Assembly: GCA_022414725.1 (NCBI GenBank)
Contig: CM039463.1
Coordinates: forward strand, 76,513,117-76,577,116
Source of the DNA: Microglena sp. YARC
Taxonomy: Eukaryota; Chlorophyta; Chlorophyceae; Chlamydomonadales; Chlamydomonadaceae
Direction: 5' to 3'
DNA: 64,000 bases
Shown: positions 1-8,953 of the stretch, piece after piece
Position numbering within the stretch: position 1 is the first letter of the stretch
Layout: each line of letters begins with the position of its first letter
Made by a program: the position numbers and the translations under genes
Notes under the pieces: generated by a model
What the model saw: the letters and a program-made list of their open reading frames with translations, nothing else
What the model was told of the DNA's origin: nothing
Databases searched by the model: none

Positions 1-500
1 TCTTTTACCCAACATATCTGTTGTGGTGAGCGTCTTCATGAATGTTTCAAGGGTGGTGAGTGAGCAAGGTAGCTTGTTCATACAACCATTTACCCCAGTG
101 ATGGTGGGATCTACTAGAATCCTAGCCTTGCCATTAGGCTTGATCCTAACCCCGAACGGGTTGATGCAGCTAACAAAGTCTGCCTGGTCCTGATCTGCCT
201 GCAAGAACTCTATCAAGCCTAGCTTCTCAGCCTTATCTAACTCAGAGACAAGGGGGGGGAGGTTGAGCAAGGCACTGGTGTGGTTGTTCACCTCTATGGG
301 GGCTGGAGGGGTGGTCTTCCATTCCCAAGAAACAGGGCCTAAGGCTGCTACAGGACAGGGGACTCCTAATTTATCCGCCCAGAATATCCATCTCTCAGCA
401 TTCAGCTTGATCCTAGACGAGTTGAACCACTTTTCCCTGTCTTCCAAGTCATGGGGTCGGTACATCTCATCCACCAGATTCCCACACTCCCCCTTCTCAC
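1..500 (-). CDS. Retroelement pol: N-terminal linker and start of reverse transcriptase, partial
   Basis: The minus strand is open from about base 525 through base 1 in the frame that is -1 relative to gag. After a linker of about 100 residues rich in W and P it reads INPFGVRIKPNGKARILVDP, followed by a segment that matches the usual RT motif 1-2 layout (basic residues, then R-I-L-V-D-P, then the LP-C-L strand). It ends LGKR at the window edge, just before the motif that normally carries the first catalytic aspartate. The active site is therefore not visible. Joining to gag requires either a -1 frameshift in the overlap 501-525 or removal of the short intron 501-538. Its role would be reverse transcription of the element RNA. 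Confidence 0.7.
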
Positions 501-538
501 CTACAATGAAGCAGGGAGGGCCTTGTTAGAAGGCTCAC
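501..538 (-). other. Candidate 38-nt intron (or frameshift zone) between gag and pol
   Basis: On the minus strand this stretch starts GTGAGC, contains CTAAC (a branch-site match), continues with a pyrimidine-rich tract and ends TTGTAG. Removing it joins gag codon phase 1 to the pol frame exactly and also removes the gag stop (TAG, 501-503). The alternative is a -1 ribosomal frameshift in the 25-nt overlap; I see no canonical slippery heptamer there. At 38 nt it would be very short for a spliceosomal intron. Confidence 0.4.
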
Positions 539-1522
539 TTCTTGTCATCCCCTTTGGCGATTTCCTCTGCCTCTTGTTCTTGCCTTTGTAGCATTGCTCA
601 GCCGAGTGGCCTTCAATGCCACAGTGGCTGCAGCGCACCGGCTTTCCGTCCTTCGCTTCAGCCCGTTCCTTCTGGTAATCCAGGGAACGCCTGATTTGCG
701 GGGCGAGGGCGATGCATGCATCCTCGAACTTACCCCCCTTAGCCAAGCTTACTAGCTTGTCCCACTGATCGTTAGAAATTTCACCGAAAGGTTTCATTCT
801 TTCGATCAACAGCTCGTGCGCCTTCTCAATCCCGAGGGCTTTGGTCAGGGCACTCCACTGGACCTCATAGAGGTCGCGGGCAGCCTTGTACGCCCAGAAA
901 GCATAGAAGCAGGTTTTGAAATTGCCTGCTGCCTGTGCCGCGGTGTACAAGGTGCTCAGGGTCCAAATCGTGTCCTGCATGGACTTGATAAGGTTCCTGG
1001 GGGTATCGAACGCGCACAAACCCAGGGTATTCCAAACGATCTCGTCCGGTTTGCCCTCCCCATCGGCGCACTCTTGGACAAGGGCCGAGACTTTCGTCTT
1101 GACCTTGTACTGAGCTGTCGATGGTGAGTTCAAGGCCATGAGTTTATCCCGGAAATCGGCTGGCATCTGGTAGGTCTGGGGATTTGCATGGAACTCCGAT
1201 AACGCCTGACCACATTTCATGTAGGTCTGGTGAGATCACATCCCCAGATCCTTGATACCCAGAGCCGCTACGATAGTTTGGTAAAGTTCAGGCCGTTCAA
1301 CTCGGAGTTTCTTGAGAGCCCTGGGGCTAGCAAGTCGATCGTGCAGGTCAACGAGGGCCTGATCCGGAACTTTCGATAGGTCGACTACTAAGCCTGGCGC
1401 TGCCCACTCATCTTTCGATGGGTTGGGATTGCGGTGCTTTTGAGTGCGATCTTTTTTCAAAGGTCCGTGTGCGTTAGTCGTTCGGTTCGCGGGAACATCG
1501 GGTAGGATTTCGACGTGGGGAT
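539..1522 (-). CDS. Retroelement Gag, second exon, CCHC zinc knuckle, one in-frame stop
   Basis: The acceptor TTCAG at 1523-1527 opens a frame that continues to the gag/pol junction. It encodes a capsid-like region of about 300 residues and a C-terminal zinc knuckle CSHCGIEGHSAEQC (C-X2-C-X4-H-X4-C) followed by a basic tail (KGKNKRQRK), as expected for RNA binding by Gag. The two apparent ORFs 1236-1460 and 501-1220 are in the same frame and are separated only by a TGA at 1236-1238, so they are one broken or read-through gene. The phase of exon 1 (one base left over) fits this acceptor (two bases before the first full codon). Confidence 0.7.
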
Positions 1523-1777
1523 CTGAACGGACAGGTTAGGGGGGGGGGGGGGGACGCATGGTTAAAGATCTGGGAAAAAGGCTATGAACACGGGTGGGTT
1601 CTGTAGGGGGATAATGCTAGCACGGGCAGGGCGACGCAACCTACAGGGCTAACAGGGCTGCTGTGCAAAGGCACTGAGCAGAAAAGGAAGGCAAAAGGAG
1701 AACGCGAGGGTCGACTACGGTCCGCTGTGCAGAGGGGGGGGGAGAGAGGAAAGAAGACGGGCAAACAATACTCTCAC

Positions 1778-2120
1778 CATTCCTCTCCTTCTCCTTGATG
1801 GACGCTTGCAAGTCCTTGATGATCCCGTTGGCCTCCACCAACTGGCGCAACAGTTCGGAGTTGACCAAGGAGGCGTCCTCCTCGCGCGAGCGCTTGGATC
1901 CAGATGTCACAGATCTGTAGGGGAGGGAGTCTCCCGGCTGGGACCCTTGAGGCTTGGAGGAGCCCTTGGTCTTGGCTGGGGCGGTCTTGGCTGGGACGGC
2001 CTTGGCTGGAGCGATCTTGGCCTTCTTGGAGGTCTTGGTAGGAGGCGCGTTGGTCTTCTTGGGTGGGGCGGGCTTCCTGCCGCCGGTCTCCATGCGCGCG
2101 GTCTTCTTGGTGCGGGCCAT
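1778..2120 (-). CDS. Retroelement Gag, first exon, histone H3 tail-like N-terminus
   Basis: I chose the ATG at 2120 because it lies in ACCATGG and about 90 bp below a TATAAAA; an upstream ATG at 2153 is in frame but has a poorer context. The protein starts M-ARTKKTARMETGGRKP. Against the universal H3 tail, 11 of the first 16 residues after Met agree (A1 R2 T3 K4 T6 A7 R8 T11 G12 G13 P16). Next comes a Lys/Pro/Ala-rich stretch resembling a histone H1 tail, then KRSREED, then a charged helix (LLRQLVEANGIIKDLQASIK) that may form a coiled coil. The exon ends at donor GTGAGAG (1777). A nuclear, chromatin-binding role is inferred from the mimicry only. Confidence 0.75.
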
Positions 2121-2208
2121 GGTAATCAAAACTCGAAATTTGGTTAAGATCAAGGCTCAGCAGCTTGAGGCACCAAGAATTTAGTGCCCCCGGTGACTGT
2201 GCCCTTGA

Positions 2209-2215
2209 TTTTATA
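2209..2215 (-). promoter_or_regulatory. TATA box of the retroelement
   Basis: TATAAAA on the minus strand, 89 bp upstream of the chosen gag ATG, with a GC-rich sequence on its 5' side. Distance and orientation fit a Pol II core promoter. Confidence 0.55.
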
Positions 2216-2370
2216 CCGGGCAGGACAGTACTACTGAGAAAACACTGGCGGTGGTTACTCCTGGTTTTGCCCGTGGGTTTACGGGTATTTGAAGTATGAA
2301 TGCGTCCTGCGGGATCTTGCGTCGCGCGGCTGAATACTCCATTTCACCCACTACTGTGTGGGAAATGCGG

Positions 2371-2991
2371 CATTCATATTCATATTCATCATATTCATCG
2401 TATTCATATTCATATTCATATTCATCATATTCATATTCATATTCATCATATTCATATTCATCATATTCATATTCATCATATTCATATTCATATTCATCAT
2501 ATTCATCATATTCATATTCATCATATTCATATTCATCATATTCATATTCATCATATTCATATTCATATTCATATTCATCATATTCATATTCATCATATTC
2601 ATCATATTCATATTCATCATATTCATATTCATATTCATCATATTCATATTCATATTCATCGTATTCATATTCATTTTCATCGTATTCATATTCATATTCA
2701 TAATATTCATATTCATATTCATATTCATAATATTCATATTCATCATATTCATATTCATATTCATATTCGTCATATTCATATTCGTCATATTCATATTCGT
2801 CATATTCATATTCATCATATTCATATTCATATTCATATTCATATTCATCATATTCATATTCATGTTCATATTCGTCATATTCATCATATTCATATTCATA
2901 TTCATCATATTCATATTCGTATTCGTATTCATATTCATGTTCATCATATTCATATTCATATTCATCATATTCATATTCATATTCATATTCA
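2371..2991. repeat. Interrupted (TTCATA)n hexamer microsatellite, about 620 bp
   Basis: TTCATA units alternate with TTCATCATA units; a few substitutions (TTCGTA, TTTTCA) mark sub-blocks. All six frames stay open across it, so the long apparent proteins here (EYEYDEYEY, HIHIHH and so on) are repeat translations, not genes. Confidence 0.95.
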
Positions 2992-3049
2992 CCCATCCTA
3001 TATATCCATCCCATGCAGGGAATGTGCAAGTATATGTGCACCCACATTG

Positions 3050-3345
3050 CTGATAGTGCTACATGTACTGCTACATGCGCTGTTGCATACTTGCTGTATG
3101 TACCGCAGTACATGCTGCAGTGCATTGACCGTACATAGTGCAGTTGTGCTGATATATGTGCAGGTGCTTGCCCACCCACAGTGCTGATAGTGTTATAGAC
3201 AGTGCAGTATGTGCTGCACCCTTAGCACATTCATTGTCCCCACAGTATGTGCTGGTACATGTGCAGGTGCTTGCCCTCCCACAGTGCTGATAGTGTTGTA
3301 GACAGTGCAGTATGTGTTGCACCCTTTGCCCCTACCTTGTCCTCA
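3050..3345. repeat. About 98-bp tandem repeat, TGCTG/CAGTG-rich
   Basis: The segment GTGCAGGTGCTTGCC...CAGTGCTGATAGTGTT...GTGCTGCACCCTT occurs at about 3160-3222 and again at 3257-3323 with few changes. Shorter diverged copies lie on both sides (3070-3130, 3390-3440). No gene seen. Confidence 0.7.
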
Positions 3346-3534
3346 TCTGCAGGGAATGCGTAGAGCCACTGGTTCTGGCATGCAGATCTTTGCTGTATGT
3401 ACCGCAGTTTGTGCTGCAGTGTATTTAGTGCAGTATGCAGGGAATGGGTCATACCACTGGCTCTCTGCATGCAGATCCATTGAGCAGGTGATAGAACATG
3501 TCCCATACTTGGGGCTACCTAACTACTAGTAGGG

Positions 3535-3715
3535 TAATGATAACGCCTGGTGGGGCGTGGTGTTAAGGGAGCCCGTCGTACGCGGGTGGGGAGCGGTCTC
3601 CTACCTCAACTGGACAAGCTACCATCGCGGTAGACGACGACCTGCAACGCCAAGAGCGACCGAAGGGGGAGTCGAACCCCCGACTCTTCGTTCTTTTTGC
3701 AATCTGGTATACTAG
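3535..3715 (-). mobile_element. tRNA-derived SINE, copy A
   Basis: Minus strand: a tRNA-like head with B box GGGGGTTCGACTCCCCC, a body with a hairpin-prone GC segment, and the family end GGCGTTATCATTACC. It is the same subfamily as copy B at 3848-4047, in opposite orientation. The D-arm (A box) is diverged. Confidence 0.75.
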
Positions 3716-3847
3716 TAGGGTAAAGGATGCATTCCGCTTGCCATGATGGAAACTCACTTTACTTGCAGTGAAGGCCTGTATACATGGTAGCCTGCGGGGG
3801 GTTACACATTTCTGGTTCAAGGTGAGATCCTTGATAGCCCCTTTCAG

Positions 3848-4047
3848 TGATATAAAATGGTCTAGTGGTAGACCAGATCGCTTGAGGATGAAGAGTAGGG
3901 GGTTCGACTCCCTCTTCGGTCGCTCTTGGCGTTGCAGGTCGTTGTCAACCGCGATGGTAGCTTGTCCAGTTGAGGTAGGAGACCGCTCCCCACCCGCGTA
4001 CGACGAGCTCCCTTAACACCATGCCCCACCAGGCGTTATCATTACCT
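3848..4047 (+). mobile_element. tRNA-derived SINE, copy B, full length
   Basis: The head has a D arm GGTC-TAGTGGTA-GACC (A box), no proper anticodon stem, a B box GGGGGTTCGACTCCC, then a body of about 120 bp ending GGCGTTATCATTACC. The broken anticodon arm excludes a working tRNA. With copy A it forms an inverted pair about 130 bp apart that could fold into a stem of more than 120 bp. Confidence 0.8.
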
Positions 4048-4339
4048 AAGTTCCTTGATATGCCTCAGCCGCTTATGTTGGAACTTGCCCTCATGCAGTT
4101 GGGGGTGGGTTAAGGGTGGAGTGGGGGGCAAGGGCCGCAGAGTGCTTTTTATGTCTGATTTCTGTAGGCCAGGTTGAGTAGCTACTTGGTCTACTCAAGC
4201 TTGATTTCAGGATTGTTGCATAGCCTTTAATGGCAGAGCGTATTGCGTATCCCGGGGGAGTTGGGGGGCAGCGCCATTGGGATTTGATCACGTCTGGCAC
4301 AAACTGTGGGCCCCCATCATGTATGATTTTTTGGGGTTC

Positions 4340-4935
4340 AGTTCACATGTGCTTGTTTTGCATACAGCCCTTCCTAATCTTGAGGTTGGGCAATCTATTT
4401 AGCCTATTTGGCTACACCTTCACCGGCTAGACTGTAACACACACACACACACACACGTCTGACCAGCATATGTTTTGTAGCCTATTAGGCCATCCCAGTA
4501 ACTGTGCCAAATATGCGGTGTGTGTATATGTATGTTGTTACAGTCCAGGGGTAGCCAAATAGGCTAAAGGCACCTGCCCAATCTGATTACTGACCTCACC
4601 CCCCACCCACCCACCCACCCCACCCATTCCCCTCGCATTCTCCTCCCCCCACCCCCCCCCTCCCCCCTACACACACACACATCCCTTCCCCTCGCATCCC
4701 CCCCCCACACACCCACCACCCACACCCACCCCTCCCCACACCACACACACACATCCCTCCCCCCCCTCCTTCCAGGGGAGAAGCTGTCTGAACTTGCTAC
4801 CATGGAGTTTGCCCTCCCTTATTTGTTGGTTTTTCAGTTGACCAGTGCTTGTTTTGGATACAGCCCTTCCCAATATTGATGTTGGGCAATCTACTTAGCC
4901 TATTTGGCTACGTCTTGACCGACTAAACTGTAAAT
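4340..4935. repeat. Dispersed repeat family (GTTACAGTCCAGGGGTAG...), three local copies
   Basis: Copies at about 4345-4440 and 4835-4935 (inverted) and 4535-4590 (direct) share GTTACAGTC, TAGCCAAATAGGCTA and TGCCCAA. The same family recurs near 18510-18560, 22206-22330 and 27065-27150. CA and CCCA microsatellites separate the copies. No coding potential seen. Confidence 0.6.
4776..4818 (+). pseudogene. Partial copy of FN3-gene exon start, with acceptor
   Basis: CTTCCAG followed by GGGAGAAGCTGTCTGAACTT repeats the acceptor and the first 40 bases of the real exon at 5085 ([18 protein letters not shown] residues), then diverges. It lies about 310 bp upstream of the real exon and retains the AG. 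Confidence 0.75.
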
Positions 4936-4968
4936 CACACACACATACGTCTGACCAGCGCCCCCCCC

Positions 4969-5019
<51 letters not shown>

Positions 5020-5084
5020 ATCCCTTCCCCTCGCATTCCCCTCCCCCCACCACACACGCACACACACACACACACTCCTTCCAG

Positions 5085-5326
5085 GCGAGAGGTTGTATGA
5101 GCTTGCTACCATGGAGTTCGCCCTCCCTGAGGACATCGAGCGCATGCGCCACAGCAAGAAAAGGGACCTGGGTCTGTCAGAACGACTGGAGCTGTTGGAT
5201 GAGGCCAGCTGTACGGTGAACAGCATTGAGCTGAGCTGGCGCCCCCCTACGAAGAATGCTGACCGCATTGAACGGTACAAGTTGATGATCGCAACCAGCA
5301 CGGGAGTGGTGAAGGATGCATACCAG
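5085..5326 (+). CDS. FN3 gene, penultimate exon
   Basis: The acceptor CTTCCAG precedes it after a long CA/CCCA tract; the donor is CAG|GTTAGT. 242 bases, entering in phase 1 and leaving in phase 0. It encodes a helical segment ([18 protein letters not shown]), then the first half of the FN3 fold. Residues read smoothly with no stop. Confidence 0.85.
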
Positions 5327-5786
5327 GTTAGTTGTTTTGGTCCTGCACCTACCCCACCACCACCACCACCTTCACTCACACACAAACACACACACGTAGA
5401 CATAATCACACATGCACCAATACCCCTCACACACTCACCTCTTCCCTCAGCACGACTAGCTCTTCCCGGTCCCCCCCCCCCCCCCCCCCCCCCCCCCTGT
5501 GGTGAAGGATGCATACCAAGTTATTTGTTTATAAAAATGTTCGTTTTTTAAAGCTGTTTTTATAGCAGGCTTTGTTTTTGAAAGCAGTTCTTATCGCAAC
5601 CAGCGCAGGAGAGGTGAAGGATGCGTGCCAGGTCAGTTGTTTATAGCAGTCTTTGTTTTGAAATATTTCACCACTCACATTTCTCAGCCTCACCCTCACC
5701 CTCACCCTCACCAACACACTGACCCTCACCCCTACCCTCACCCTGACCCTCACCCTCATCCTCATCCTCACCCCCCCCCCCCCCCC

Positions 5787-5817
<31 letters not shown>

Positions 5818-6162
5818 CCCTCCCCTCGACCAAGATACCCCACTCAAAAATACCCCTCACAGACTCACCTCTTCTCTCAGCACGACTTGCTCCTCCTGCC
5901 CCTCCCCCCCCCCCCCCCCCCTGTGGTGAAGGATGAGTACCAGGTCAGTTGTTTTGGTTCCTACACCTCCCCCACCTGGTCCCAACCACCACCACCACCA
6001 CCACCACCACCATCACTGTGGTAAAGGATGAGTACCAGGTCAGTTGTTTTGGTCCTACACCTCCCCCACCTGGTCCCCACCACCACCACCACCACCATCA
6101 CTGTGGTAAAGGATGAGTACCAGGTCAGCTGTTTTGATCCTACACCTGTCCCACCTGGTCCC

Positions 6163-6193
<31 letters not shown>

Positions 6194-7919
6194 ACACCAC
6201 CACCACTGTGGTGAAGGACGCGTACCAGGCTAGTTGTTTATAGCAGGCTTTGTTTTGAAATATGGCCAAGATGCCTTCACTGAAAAATATGCATTGAGCG
6301 GTACAAGTTGGTGATCGCAACCAGCACATGAGTGGTGAAGGACGCATACCATGTTAGTTGTTTTGGTCCTACACCTCCCCCACCTGGTCCCCCCCTCACA
6401 CCACCACCACCACCACCACTGTGGTGAAGGATGAGTATCAGGTCAGTTCTTTATAGCAGGCTTCGTTTTTAAATATGGCCAAGATAGCACCACTCAAAAA
6501 TACCCCTCACAGACTCACCTCTTCTCTCAGCACGACTTGCTCCTCCTGGTCCCCCCCCCCCACCACCACCACCACTGTGGTGATGGATGCGTTCCAGGCT
6601 ACTTGTTTATAGCAGGCTTTGTTTTGAAATATGGCCAAGATGCCCCCACTCAAAAATGTGCATTGAGCGGTACAAGTTGGTGATCGCAACCAGCAGAGGA
6701 GTGGTGAAGGACGCATACCATGTTAGTTGTTTTGGTCCTCACCTCCCCCACCTGGTCCCCACCCACCCACCCACACCCACACACAAACCACCACCACCTC
6801 TGTGGTGAAGGACGCTTACCAGGCTAGTTGTTTATAGCAGGCTTCGTTTTGAAATATGGCCAAGATGCTCCCACTCAAAAATGCATACCAGGCAAGCTGC
6901 TGCAGGGTTTGTTTTTGAAAGCAGTTTATTTTGCCACCAGCACAGGAGTGGTTAAGGACGCAGTGCCAGGGTGGATGGTGGTTTTTGTTTAGTCGTGGAA
7001 GGATTTTCGCCCCAGGAGGTGGGTCTCCCTACGCTAACCAGCGACACCGAGGATTCAGTTTGAAGGGTGTTGCCACTCCTACAAAAGAGTAGACGCACGT
7101 AGGGTCAGTGGGAGATACCGACCCTCTACCAAACGAGGTAGAGTGGGGAAGGACACTTACAGGTTAGCTGCAGCAAGGCTGTTTTTTAAAGCTGTTTTTG
7201 AAAGCAGTTCTTATTGCAACCAGCACAGGAGTGGTGAAGGATACTTACCAGGTTAGTTGTTTATAACAGATTTTGTGTTTTAAAGCAGTTTTTATAGTAG
7301 GGTTTGTTTTCGAAAGCAGTTTTGTGTTTGAAAGCAGTTTTTGAAATCATTTCTTAAAGCAGGGTTTGTTTTTGAAAGCAGTTTTCGTAGTAGGGTTTGT
7401 TTTTGAAAGCAGTTTTGTGTTTGAAAGCAGTTTTTGAAAGCAGTTTTTATAGCAGGGTTTGTTTTGTAGCAGTTTTATTTTTTTAAGCAGGGTTTTTGAG
7501 AGCACATTTTTAGATCATCTTTTTAACAGCAGTTTTTTCATAGGAAAGGAACCAGTGTCTTCTCCTAGCACCATTGTGCTCCTAGCAGCCTTCAGGGTCC
7601 TCCTAGCAGCTTTTTGCCCCCCCCCCCCCCCCCCAAAAAAAAACAAAAGCAGCCCCAAAAAAGCTGTAACATAGCACCCCCAATGCACCAAGTTATGTCA
7701 TATATGGGGGGACAGCTATGTTATATGATATAAGTGAATAAATAATATTACATAATATTAGTCGGACGAGCCGTCTCACCAGAATTTTAAATTTATTTGA
7801 AAAACTAATATTTTTGTGACACTATAATGATATTAGTTTTTCAAACACTAATTTAAGTTGCCGTTCCCTAGTCATATAGCTCTTGTCATCCAGCACTAGT
7901 GTGCTACTAGCCCCCCCCC

Positions 7920-7967
<48 letters not shown>

Positions 7968-8288
7968 CACACAACACACACACAAAAGTAGCCTGAAAAG
8001 GCTCTAACGTAACTCCCACTCCCACTCCCTCCCACACACTCACACTCCCACACACTCACACCCCCACTTCCACCCACTCCCACTCCCACCCACTTCCACC
8101 CACTCCCACTCCCTCCCACTCCCACCCACCCCACTCCCTCCACCCACTCCCACTCACAGGGCAAGGACCAGCGTTTCCGTGTCATCGGACTGAAGCCCAA
8201 CACAGAGTACATCCTGTGTGTGAAGGCCATCTACGATGATGGCTCCTTCTTGTGGAGTGAGTCTAAAGCCTACATGACCAAGATGTGA
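5085..8288 (+). CDS. Fibronectin type III domain protein, C-terminal two exons
   Basis: Two exons (5085-5326 and 8160-8288) join in phase 0 and encode the last 120 or so residues. The first contains the early strands of an FN3 domain (SIELSWRPP with the core Trp; [10 protein letters not shown] with the strand C Tyr). The second contains the classic closing half ([21 protein letters not shown], then WSE), ends YMTKM and stops with TGA. The first exon starts in phase 1, so upstream exons exist; I could not find them in the 3 kb to the left. FN3 domains bind proteins; nothing here shows the partner or location. The intron is 2.8 kb and mostly consists of copies of its own 5' splice junction. Confidence 0.8.
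5327..7260 (+). repeat. Exon-edge echo array: about 15 copies of the exon 3' end plus donor
   Basis: The last 20-60 bases of the exon at 5085-5326 (GCAACCAGCACAGGAGTGGT then GAAGGATGCRTACCAG|GTTAGTTG) recur at about 5505, 5600, 5925, 6020, 6110, 6208, 6340, 6425, 6580, 6690, 6805, 6890, 6945, 7155 and 7225. Many retain a usable CAG|GTYAGT donor; others have lost it (CATGTTAG, CAAGTTAT). Between copies are C-runs, (CAC)n, CCCTCA repeats and TATAGCAGGCTTTGTTTTGAA, which duplicates with them. The longest copies also include GAGCGGTACAAGTTGGTGAT. Confidence 0.85.
7000..7130 (+). repeat. Dispersed repeat R2, copy 1
   Basis: The segment CCCAGGAGGTGGGTCTCC...ACGCTAAC...GCGACACCGAGGATTCAGTT recurs at 10825-10905 and 12815-12910. 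GGATTCAGTTCGAATGG-type sequence resembles a Pol III B box, so the family may be another SINE; this is uncertain. Confidence 0.55.
7260..7560. repeat. T-rich minisatellite (GTTTTTGAAAGCAGTTTTTATAGCAGGG)
   Basis: Irregular units of 20-40 bp built from AAGCAGTTTTT and AGCAGGGTTTG, apparently derived from the TATAGCAGGCTTTG spacer of the adjacent echo array. From 7560 to 7910 there is a C-run (7617-7634) and AT-rich sequence with no gene seen. Confidence 0.7.
7911..8155. repeat. (CA)n then CCCACTCC repeats before the last FN3-gene exon
   Basis: C-run and (CA)n at 7911-7985, then CCCACTCC/CACTCCCTC units to the acceptor TCACAG at 8154-8159. It acts as a very long pyrimidine/CA tract before the exon. 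Confidence 0.85.
8160..8288 (+). CDS. FN3 gene, last exon
   Basis: 129 bases in phase 0, encoding 42 residues and TGA. The motif L-K-P-N-T-E-Y followed by V-K-A and W-S-E is diagnostic of FN3 strands E to G. The acceptor is TCACAG|GGC. Confidence 0.85.
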   Translation, partial: GKDQRFRVIGLKPNTEYILCVKAIYDDGSFLWSESKAYMTKM

Positions 8289-8347
8289 TGCGCTTGCCGT
8301 CACAGTGGATGAAGGCCATCTATGATGAGTCCTTCTCGTGTAGTATA

Positions 8348-8445
8348 TGATAACGCCTGGTAGGGCGTGGTTTTAAGAGAGCCCCGTCTTACAGCGGTAG
8401 AGAACGGGCTGCTACGTTACCTGGTCAAATGGGTTGTCATGGCAC
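8348..8445 (-). mobile_element. tRNA-derived SINE, copy C, 5'-truncated
   Basis: Minus strand end GGCGTTATC plus the body with CCGTAAGACGGGGCTC; the tRNA head is missing. It is embedded in an FN3 exon echo. Confidence 0.7.
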
Positions 8446-8547
8446 TGAGGCTAAGGCCTACATGACCAAGATGTGCTGTGCTTGCTATTAGAGTGGGTGA
8501 GGGCCATATGTGATGAATCCTCCTCATGGAGCATGTTTACAAACAAA

Positions 8548-8695
8548 AGATAACGCCTGGAGGGGCGTCGTCTTAAGGGGGCACTCCCGTACGCCGCAGC
8601 TGGAGAAAGTCACCATGGCAGACATAGTAAGTGTCACCCTCCAGGTGGTAGGGACTCCTTCATGCGACGTGTGGCAAGAATGTCTGCAACCTACA
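8548..8695 (-). mobile_element. SINE-related element, copy D (variant body)
   Basis: It shares the family 3' end (GATAACGCCTGG on plus) but has a different body (CCGTACGCCGCAGCTGGAGA, then AAGTGTCACCCTCCAG). The same variant is present in the opposite orientation at 30590-30770, so it is a distinct subfamily. Confidence 0.6.
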
Positions 8696-8756
8696 TGACC
8701 AGCATGTGAAGCACGTGCAATCAGTGTGTATAATGTTGTTGGCGCTGCCGAAGAGT

Positions 8757-8953
8757 AATGATAACGCCTGGTAAGGCGTGTTATTAAGGGAGCCCCGTCT
8801 TACGGCGGTAGAGAATAGGCTGCTACTTTACCTGGACAAAGCTACCATGGCGGTTGACAGCGACTGCGAACTCCAAAGCGCACCCGTGGGGAATCAAACC
8901 CCGCGCCTTCTTGTTTCAACGAGCTCTACCTTTGAGCCATTCGTCGAAACAGG
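8757..8953 (-). mobile_element. tRNA-derived SINE, copy E, full length
   Basis: Minus strand: D arm GGCTCAAAGGTAGAGC (A box), T arm CGGGGTTTGATTCCCC (B box), then the 120-bp body and terminal GGCGTTATCATTAC. Confidence 0.8.

Larger units (their letters stand above)
1..2215 (-). mobile_element. Retroelement, promoter to start of pol (cut by window edge)
   Basis: Read on the minus strand, this segment has a TATA box, a spliced gag-like gene (1778-2120 joined to 539-1522), a CCHC zinc knuckle and the first part of a reverse transcriptase that is still open at base 1. No LTR could be identified, because only the 5' part is in the window. The RT start (GVRIKPNGKARILVDP, then NKLPCSLTTLETF) shows that pol lies directly after gag. 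It could be a DIRS/PAT-like element or an LTR element; the domains that would decide (integrase or tyrosine recombinase) are beyond the edge. One in-frame TGA in gag suggests this copy is defective. Confidence 0.75.

Noticed and set aside
816..1127. Plus-strand frame of 103 codons
   Set aside because: Antisense shadow of the retroelement Gag.
2211..3187. Long frames (322, 295, 231 codons) of EYEYDEYEY, HIHIHH and FIFIIF type
   Set aside because: Products of the TTCATA hexamer repeat, open in every frame.
3640..3930. tRNA genes suggested by B boxes and D arms
   Set aside because: Anticodon stems do not pair and the heads continue into a shared body and 3' end; these are SINE heads. The same holds at 8880-8953 and 21895-21966.
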